From Flavobacteriaceae bacterium (GTDB taxonomy: Bacteria; Bacteroidota; Bacteroidia; Flavobacteriales; Flavobacteriaceae): 11,001 bases of DNA. The position numbers were made by a program, and so were the translations under genes. The stretch lies in the NCBI GenBank assembly GCA_947482805.1, contig CANKLK010000066.1:1-11001 (forward strand). The letters are read 5' to 3'. Of the stretch, positions 6,062 to 11,001 are shown in pieces (the stretch's first letter is position 1; each line of letters starts with the position of its first letter). The notes under the pieces were generated by a model. That model saw only the letters and a list, made by a program, of their open reading frames with translations. It had not been told where the DNA came from and did not search any database.

Positions 6062-7201
6062 ATGAATTATTTAGCACTACATCAACAGTATAAAGAGGAA
6101 ACAATTTCCGGACGCTATATCACTTTAGAACATATTGAATCTTTAATTTTAAAACAACAAGCTGAAATTATTGGACAATCTGTTTTAGGAAAGCCAATTT
6201 ATAAATTGCAATTTGGTACAGGAAAAATTAGAATTTTGATGTGGTCACAAATGCACGGAAACGAAAGCACGACTACTAAAGCGCTGGTCGACTTTATTAA
6301 TTTTTTGAATTCTAATACGAAAGAAAGCAATGTCATTTTAGACCATTTTACTTTTTGTATGTTGCCAATGCTCAATCCGGATGGCGCCAAATTATATACT
6401 AGAGAAAACGCTAACGGAATAGATTTAAATCGGGATGCTCAAGATCTTTCTCAGCCTGAAAGTATAGTTTTAAGAAAAATATTTGAAACTTTTCAACCTA
6501 ATTATTGCTATAATCTTCATGATCAACGGACTATTTATGGCGCGGGTGAAAGCGGAAACACGGCTACAGTTTCGTTTTTAGCACCTGCTTTCAATGAAAA
6601 CAGGGATATCAATGATGTTCGAATTAAAGCCATGAATGTCATTGTTGCTATGAACACTACTTTGCAAAAGTTTATCCCAAATCAAGTAGGTCGATTTGAC
6701 GACTCATTTAATTTAAATTGTGTTGGAGATACTTTCCAATACTTAAATGTGCCAACAATTCTTTTTGAAGCGGGACATTTTGCCAACGATTATGAAAGAG
6801 AAATAACAAGAAAATATATTTTTATTGCTTTAGTTTCGGGAATTATTTTTTTAAGCGAAAACGATATAGTTCTCAACGAATTTGATAAATACCTAAAAAT
6901 TTCGCAAAATAAAGTCGTTTTTTATGATTTTGTTTATAAAAATGTCAAAATAAATTATGATGGTAACGAAAAAATTATCAATTTTGCTGCTCAGTTCAAA
7001 GAAGTTCTAAATAACAAAAAAGTGTTTTTTGAGGCAGAGATTTCTCAAATTGATAATTTAGAAAATTATTTTGGTCACCTAGAATTAGACGCAAAAGGCG
7101 AAACCTACAATGATGGCGAAAGTAATTTTCCTATTTTAGAAAAGAAAGCTAACTTTTATTTAGGAAAAATAGAAATAGTTAACGGTGCTTTGCTCAAGTA
7201 A
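6062..7201 (+). CDS. M14-family zinc carboxypeptidase, cytoplasmic
   Basis: A 379-residue metallopeptidase of the M14 carboxypeptidase type. Zinc ligands are visible as His65 and Glu68 in QMHGNES (63-69) and His153 in NLHDQRTIYG (151-160). NPDGA (105-109) and DLNRD (121-125) match the substrate-binding region. The catalytic Glu is probably Glu236 in LFEAGHF (234-240). A strand-rich tail of about 90 residues follows. No signal peptide is seen, so it should act in the cytoplasm, unlike secreted digestive M14 enzymes. The frame extends upstream to an ATG at 5981 inside the acyltransferase gene. I chose the ATG at 6062, which avoids a 71-base overlap and leaves a 10-base gap. Substrate is unknown; a peptide or peptidoglycan fragment, or deacylation as in the AstE relatives, are possible. 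Confidence 0.85.
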   Translation: MNYLALHQQYKEETISGRYITLEHIESLILKQQAEIIGQSVLGKPIYKLQFGTGKIRILMWSQMHGNESTTTKALVDFINFLNSNTKESNVILDHFTFCMLPMLNPDGAKLYTRENANGIDLNRDAQDLSQPESIVLRKIFETFQPNYCYNLHDQRTIYGAGESGNTATVSFLAPAFNENRDINDVRIKAMNVIVAMNTTLQKFIPNQVGRFDDSFNLNCVGDTFQYLNVPTILFEAGHFANDYEREITRKYIFIALVSGIIFLSENDIVLNEFDKYLKISQNKVVFYDFVYKNVKINYDGNEKIINFAAQFKEVLNNKKVFFEAEISQIDNLENYFGHLELDAKGETYNDGESNFPILEKKANFYLGKIEIVNGALLK

Positions 7202-7246
7202 CTATGGATTTGACCTTTAAATTAGATTTTAATAAAAATATATTTT

Positions 7247-7729
7247 ATGAGTAAGTTTAAATTAGATGAAGTAGACCACCAAATTTTGGATATGTTGATA
7301 GACAACACCAGAATTCCCTTTACAGATATAGCTAAAAAACTATTGATTTCTGCGGGAACTGTGCATGTAAGAGTTAAGAAAATGGAAGATCAAGGAATTA
7401 TTATGGGTTCTTCTTTAACTTTGGATTATGAAAAGTTAGGTTACGCATTTATAGCTTATATTGGTGTATTTTTGAATAATACGTCACAAACTAAATTTGT
7501 TCTTGAGCGTATAAATGAAATTCCATATATTACGGTGGCTTCTGTAACTACTGGTAAATTCAATATTTTTTGTAAAATTAGAGCTAAAGATACCAAGCAT
7601 GCAAAAGATGTGATCTATATGATTGACGATATTGAGGGTGTTTATAGAACCGAAACCATGGTGTCGTTAGAAGAAAGTATAAACGACAAAAAGCGTTTGA
7701 TGCACACCATTTTCCAAGAATTAGATTAA
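7247..7729 (+). CDS. Lrp/AsnC-family transcriptional regulator
   Basis: A 160-residue DNA-binding protein with an N-terminal winged helix-turn-helix (about 8-58; recognition region KKLLISAGTVHVRVKKMEDQ, 30-49). A C-terminal RAM/effector domain (about 64-140) includes TTGKFNIFCKIRAKD (101-115), the usual turn of the ligand-binding interface. Family members form dimers to octamers and respond to amino acids. The last 20 residues (EESINDKKRLMHTIF) form a charged helical tail. It follows the carboxypeptidase gene after 45 bases and may share its transcript, as no clean promoter box is present. It is followed by a strong terminator. Targets cannot be deduced; the adjacent peptidase and ppc are candidates by position only. 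Confidence 0.92.
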   Translation: MSKFKLDEVDHQILDMLIDNTRIPFTDIAKKLLISAGTVHVRVKKMEDQGIIMGSSLTLDYEKLGYAFIAYIGVFLNNTSQTKFVLERINEIPYITVASVTTGKFNIFCKIRAKDTKHAKDVIYMIDDIEGVYRTETMVSLEESINDKKRLMHTIFQELD

Positions 7730-7753
7730 GAACTATTATTTACAAATAATTCT

Positions 7754-7787
7754 AACCTCATTCTCTTCGACGAATGAGGTTTTTTTT
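7754..7787 (+). terminator. Intrinsic terminator after the Lrp-type gene, within the ppc leader
   Basis: A perfect 10-base-pair stem, AACCTCATTC (7754-7763) with GAATGAGGTT (7772-7781), encloses an 8-base loop and runs into eight T (7780-7787). It lies 24 bases after the regulator stop and only 13 bases before the ppc ATG at 7801. It points one way, since the minus strand lacks a comparable T-run. Confidence 0.9.
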
Positions 7788-7800
7788 AATATTTTTTGCC

Positions 7801-10386
7801 ATGTACACTTTACCTAAAATTGAGCGTTTTAACCAAAATGTTTTATCAAAATATCATATTTACAACAGTGTATTTATCACTCTGCCTTTTGATGCTATTG
7901 ATAATACCGGTGTATTATTACCGTTATTTGCCGAAGTTTGTGATTCAGGTTTTAAAAAGAATTGGTCTCCAAAACAAATAGTCGATTTCTTTGCCGAAAA
8001 GTATTTAGACAAGTCTTCCGAGAAAGAAAAAATCGATTTGATGTTTCGATTTATTCAATATGTTGAACGCCAAATAGTACTTTTTGATGCTATTGAAGAT
8101 GCGGCTTTTCCGGTTGTGAATAATTTAGAAGGAAGGGGTTCGTTGCGTGATATAAAAGAAAAATCAGAAGCCAAAGACAAACATGTAGAGCTGATAAACT
8201 TTCTAGAAAACTTTAGCGTGCGAACAGTTCTAACAGCTCATCCTACTCAGTTTTATCCGGGTTCAGTTCTAGGAATTATAACCGATTTGACAGAAGCCAT
8301 TCGAGAAAATGATTTGTTTCAAATAAAACAATTGTTGGCGCAATTAGGCAAAACACCGTTTATCAAAAAAGAAAAACCAACACCATTTGATGAAGCCGTA
8401 AGCTTAATTTGGTATCTCGAAAATGTATTCTATCAAACCATCGGAGAGATGATGCTATACATTCATAAAAATATATTTGATGGCAATACTATCGAAAATT
8501 CGATTATTAATTTGGGATTTTGGCCAGGTGGCGATAGAGATGGCAATCCGTTTGTAACTCCCGAAATTACAGAGAAAGTTGCAAAACGATTGCGAACATC
8601 AATACTCAAATGCTATTATTTTGACATCAGAGTGTTGAAAAGAAAACTAACTTTCAACCAAGTTGATACTATTATGGCCAACTTAGAATACAAACTTTAT
8701 CGTTCTGTTTTTTATTCTCAGGGCGAATTATTTATTTCTTTAGACGAATTAAGCAACGAACTCAATATTGTAAAACAAATTATAATTAACGAGCACCAGT
8801 CGCTTTATTTAGACGAAATTAATATGTTGTTGCAAAAGATAAATGAGTTTGGTTTTCATTTTGCGACTTTAGATATTCGTCAAAATAGTCGCATACACAA
8901 TGCTGTTTTTAATGATATTACAGCATTTTTGAGAAGAGAAAAAGAAGTTTATTTTCCGGAAGATTTTGAAACATTTTCTGAAGAAAATAAAATTGATTTC
9001 ATTTCAAAACTTCACTTTGATTTAAGTAATCATTTTTTTGAAAATGAAATTACGCGATCTACTTTGGATACCATAAAACTGATGCGTGAAATTCAACAAC
9101 AAAATGGAGAAAAAGGATGCAATCGTTACATTATTAGCAATAATGATAGTGCTTTAAACGTTATCGAAACTTTTGCGATGTTCCAATTATTGGGTTGGGA
9201 AAATCCAACAGTTGATATCGTGCCATTATTTGAATCAGTTGATGATTTGCATCATGCGCACGAAATCATGGAGCAATTGTATAATAATTCGGTATATAGA
9301 AATCATATAAAACAACGAAAGAATAAGCAAACGGTGATGCTCGGTTTTTCAGACGGTACTAAAGATGGTGGTTACCTAATGGCCAATTGGAGTATTTTCA
9401 AAGCCAAAGAAATGATTACAGAAATTTCCCGAAAATACGGAATCAAAGTTATTTTCTTTGATGGGAGAGGCGGACCACCAGCGCGTGGCGGTGGAAAAAC
9501 GCATAAGTTTTATGCTTCTTTAGGTTCAACTATTGAAAATCAGGAAATACAAGTTACAGTGCAGGGACAAACGATTAGTTCCAATTTTGGTACGATAGAT
9601 TCCTGCCGCTATAATTTGGAAAATCTTTTGAGTGCCGGAGTAGCAAATGCCGTTTTTAATAAAGATGAAAATAATCTTTCGGAATCCGATAAATCAATCA
9701 TTGATGAATTGGCGGATAGTGGCTATCAAAAATATCTGGATTTCAAATCGCATCCAAAGTTTATTCCTTATTTGGAAGAAATGAGCACTTTAAAATACTA
9801 TTCTAAAACCAATATTGGTAGTCGTCCTTCAAAAAGAAATTCTTCCGAACATTTGAATTTTGCCGATTTGCGTGCGATTCCTTTTGTGAGTGCGTGGAGC
9901 CAAATGAAGCAAAATGTACCTGGTTTTTTTGGAGTTGGAACAGCTTTAAAAAAGTTTGAAACCAGCAATCAATGGGAGAAAGTGCAAAAACTCTATGATG
10001 ATTCTTTATTCTTCAGAACCTTGTTGGAAAATAGTATGATGTCATTGGCTAAAAGTTATTTTCCGTTAACTGCTTATATGAAAAACGATAAGGAGTTTGG
10101 TGAATTTTGGCAAATTATCTATGATGAATTTTTAGAAACCAAACGGTTATTACTTAAAATTGCCGGACATAAAGAACTCATGGATAACTATCCCGATGGT
10201 AAAGCTTCTATAGCAATTAGAGAGCAAATTGTATTGCCATTGCTGACTATTCAGCAATATGCTTCTTCGCAAATTAATGAAATTAAAAAGCATAAAAAAG
10301 GAGCCGAGAAATTGCTAACAGCTTATGAAAAACTGGTTATGCGTTCGTTGTTTGGAAATACTAATGCTAGCAGGAATTCGGCATAG
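7801..10386 (+). CDS. ppc: Phosphoenolpyruvate carboxylase, divergent bacterial type
   Basis: It carboxylates PEP with bicarbonate to oxaloacetate, refilling the TCA cycle. The protein is 861 residues against 883 in E. coli. Conserved blocks include VLTAHPTQF with the catalytic His147, GGDRDGNP (243-250), LDIRQ (357-361), PLFESVDDL (475-483), MLGFSDGTKDGG (513-524), GRGG with second Arg562 (555-562) and GSRPSKR (673-679). Unusual points are Asp554 where E. coli has His579 (FHGRGG), no Arg pair after the catalytic His motif, and a C-terminus RNSA in place of the usual (R/Q)NTG. Arg562, Lys751, Arg807 and Asn859 line up with the E. coli aspartate-inhibition residues, so feedback control may be kept. 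An ATG at 7774 lies in the terminator stem; 7801 is preferred. No clear terminator follows the gene. Confidence 0.93.
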   Translation: MYTLPKIERFNQNVLSKYHIYNSVFITLPFDAIDNTGVLLPLFAEVCDSGFKKNWSPKQIVDFFAEKYLDKSSEKEKIDLMFRFIQYVERQIVLFDAIEDAAFPVVNNLEGRGSLRDIKEKSEAKDKHVELINFLENFSVRTVLTAHPTQFYPGSVLGIITDLTEAIRENDLFQIKQLLAQLGKTPFIKKEKPTPFDEAVSLIWYLENVFYQTIGEMMLYIHKNIFDGNTIENSIINLGFWPGGDRDGNPFVTPEITEKVAKRLRTSILKCYYFDIRVLKRKLTFNQVDTIMANLEYKLYRSVFYSQGELFISLDELSNELNIVKQIIINEHQSLYLDEINMLLQKINEFGFHFATLDIRQNSRIHNAVFNDITAFLRREKEVYFPEDFETFSEENKIDFISKLHFDLSNHFFENEITRSTLDTIKLMREIQQQNGEKGCNRYIISNNDSALNVIETFAMFQLLGWENPTVDIVPLFESVDDLHHAHEIMEQLYNNSVYRNHIKQRKNKQTVMLGFSDGTKDGGYLMANWSIFKAKEMITEISRKYGIKVIFFDGRGGPPARGGGKTHKFYASLGSTIENQEIQVTVQGQTISSNFGTIDSCRYNLENLLSAGVANAVFNKDENNLSESDKSIIDELADSGYQKYLDFKSHPKFIPYLEEMSTLKYYSKTNIGSRPSKRNSSEHLNFADLRAIPFVSAWSQMKQNVPGFFGVGTALKKFETSNQWEKVQKLYDDSLFFRTLLENSMMSLAKSYFPLTAYMKNDKEFGEFWQIIYDEFLETKRLLLKIAGHKELMDNYPDGKASIAIREQIVLPLLTIQQYASSQINEIKKHKKGAEKLLTAYEKLVMRSLFGNTNASRNSA

Positions 10387-10558
10387 GTAAGGTTTTTAGA
10401 TAGTACAACTTAAAATTTATCGTGTAAAATATATCCAATATGCAAAATCATTCGAATCTATTGGAAAAATAACAAAAGCGAAACTGATTATGTCACTATA
10501 TCAATTAAAAAAATGTAAAAGAAAAATCAAAGTTCTTATTCTTTTTCAAAAAAAATGT

Positions 10559-10567
10559 GACCTTTGC
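10559..10567 (+). promoter_or_regulatory. Possible -7 box for the DinB-like gene
   Basis: GACCTTTGC keeps the TTTGC core of the Bacteroidota -7 box but has GA where TA is expected. It ends 19 bases before the ATG at 10587. No -33 box is evident. The rest of the 200-base gap after ppc is AT-rich and holds nothing I can name. Confidence 0.3.
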
Positions 10568-10586
10568 TATACTTATATAATTCCAT

Positions 10587-11001
10587 ATGAAACCATCTAA
10601 TTTACAACCTGAAGAATTTGCTGGGTTTTATGCTACTTATATAAACCAGGTTTCTAGCGAATATACACTTATTGAAGAACTTGAAATCTCGGTACATCGC
10701 TTCATAAAATTTGTACAAAACATTCCGTTAGATAAATTTGATTACCGATATGCTGAAGGAAAATGGACCATAAAAGATATCATTCAGCATTTGATTGACG
10801 CCGAAAGAATTTTTGCCTATCGTGCTTTGCGTTTTGCCAGAAATGACATGAACAAATTACCAGGTTTTGAGGAAAATGATTATGTTGATGAAGCTAATGC
10901 AATCAAAAGAAGTATTCAGGATTTATTGACTGAATTGGCTGTTGTTAGACAAGCTACTTTGTCTTTATTCAAATCATTTTCAAATGAAGAATTGTTGCGA
11001 A
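10587..11001 (+). CDS. DinB/YfiT-like four-helix protein, 3' truncated by window end
   Basis: The first 138 residues are present; the gene continues past the window. The segment KWTIKDIIQHLIDAERIFAY (59-78) is the signature of the DinB/YfiT-like superfamily (DinB_2 type), with His68 as the first expected metal ligand on the long helix. It is followed by RFARND (82-87) and LPGFEENDY (91-99), typical of the bacterial DinB_2 group. The second metal-ligand pair should lie beyond the window edge. Members are helical-bundle, often metal-binding proteins, some acting as thiol transferases with bacillithiol or mycothiol; the name does not imply the polymerase DinB of E. coli. Activity is unknown here. 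The ATG is the first in frame and about 20 bases past a weak -7 box. Confidence 0.88.
   Translation, partial: MKPSNLQPEEFAGFYATYINQVSSEYTLIEELEISVHRFIKFVQNIPLDKFDYRYAEGKWTIKDIIQHLIDAERIFAYRALRFARNDMNKLPGFEENDYVDEANAIKRSIQDLLTELAVVRQATLSLFKSFSNEELLR

Noticed and set aside
7774..7800. Upstream ATG for ppc adding nine hydrophobic residues
   Set aside because: The ATG lies in the 3' arm of the terminator stem and the codons read through the T-run. MYTLPKIERF from 7801 looks like the natural N-terminus.
10434..10465. Inverted repeat TCCAATA/TATTGGA-like as a ppc terminator
   Set aside because: Only about seven AT-rich pairs with an 18-base loop and no T-run on either strand; likely chance in AT-rich DNA.
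10490..10600. A 36-codon plus-strand frame in the gap before the DinB-like gene
   Set aside because: Lysine-rich low-complexity sequence, overlaps the DinB start by 14 bases, and no promoter or recognisable motif supports it.
1..11001. Defence island, prophage, integrative element or CRISPR
   Set aside because: No recombinase, nuclease-toxin pair, phage structural gene, direct-repeat array or tRNA-end attachment site was found; gene content is mostly housekeeping.

Overview
The window is AT-rich chromosomal sequence that looks like a member of the Bacteroidota, most likely a Flavobacterium-type bacterium. The grounds are promoter boxes of the Bacteroidota TAnnTTTG type in front of several genes, start codons without Shine-Dalgarno sequences, a DUF3822 gene coupled to rsmD, a CMP-Kdo synthetase (so a Gram-negative with lipopolysaccharide), and a divergent PEP carboxylase of the kind I associate with flavobacteria. 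I see no phage, integrase, transposase, CRISPR or toxin-antitoxin signature; this is mostly housekeeping DNA.

Layout. Bases 1-194 are the 3' part of the RNase P RNA gene (rnpB), ending in a run of T. A GC-rich repeat-like patch (241-290) separates it from a convergent, translationally coupled pair on the minus strand: a DUF3822 protein and the 16S rRNA methyltransferase RsmD. A 185-bp divergent promoter region holding a heptamer tandem repeat leads into a plus-strand RecD-like helicase and then kdsB. kdsB meets tail to tail, with 2 bp between stop codons, a minus-strand two-gene unit: a SpeE-fold (spermidine-synthase-like) protein followed, with a one-base TAATG overlap, by a small four-TM potassium-channel-like protein. 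A short divergent promoter region then starts a plus-strand run: a PlsC-like acyltransferase, an M14-type zinc carboxypeptidase and an Lrp/AsnC regulator. A strong terminator hairpin sits between the regulator and ppc (PEP carboxylase). The window ends inside a DinB/YfiT-like gene.

How the genes relate. RsmD, RNase P and probably the helicase are information-processing functions; KdsB and the PlsC-like enzyme serve the envelope; PEP carboxylase feeds the TCA cycle. The parts most worth a second look are the SpeE-like/channel pair, the altered active-site motifs of the PEP carboxylase, and the terminator lying 13 bases upstream of the ppc start. I did not find convincing evidence of an undescribed defence or mobile system.
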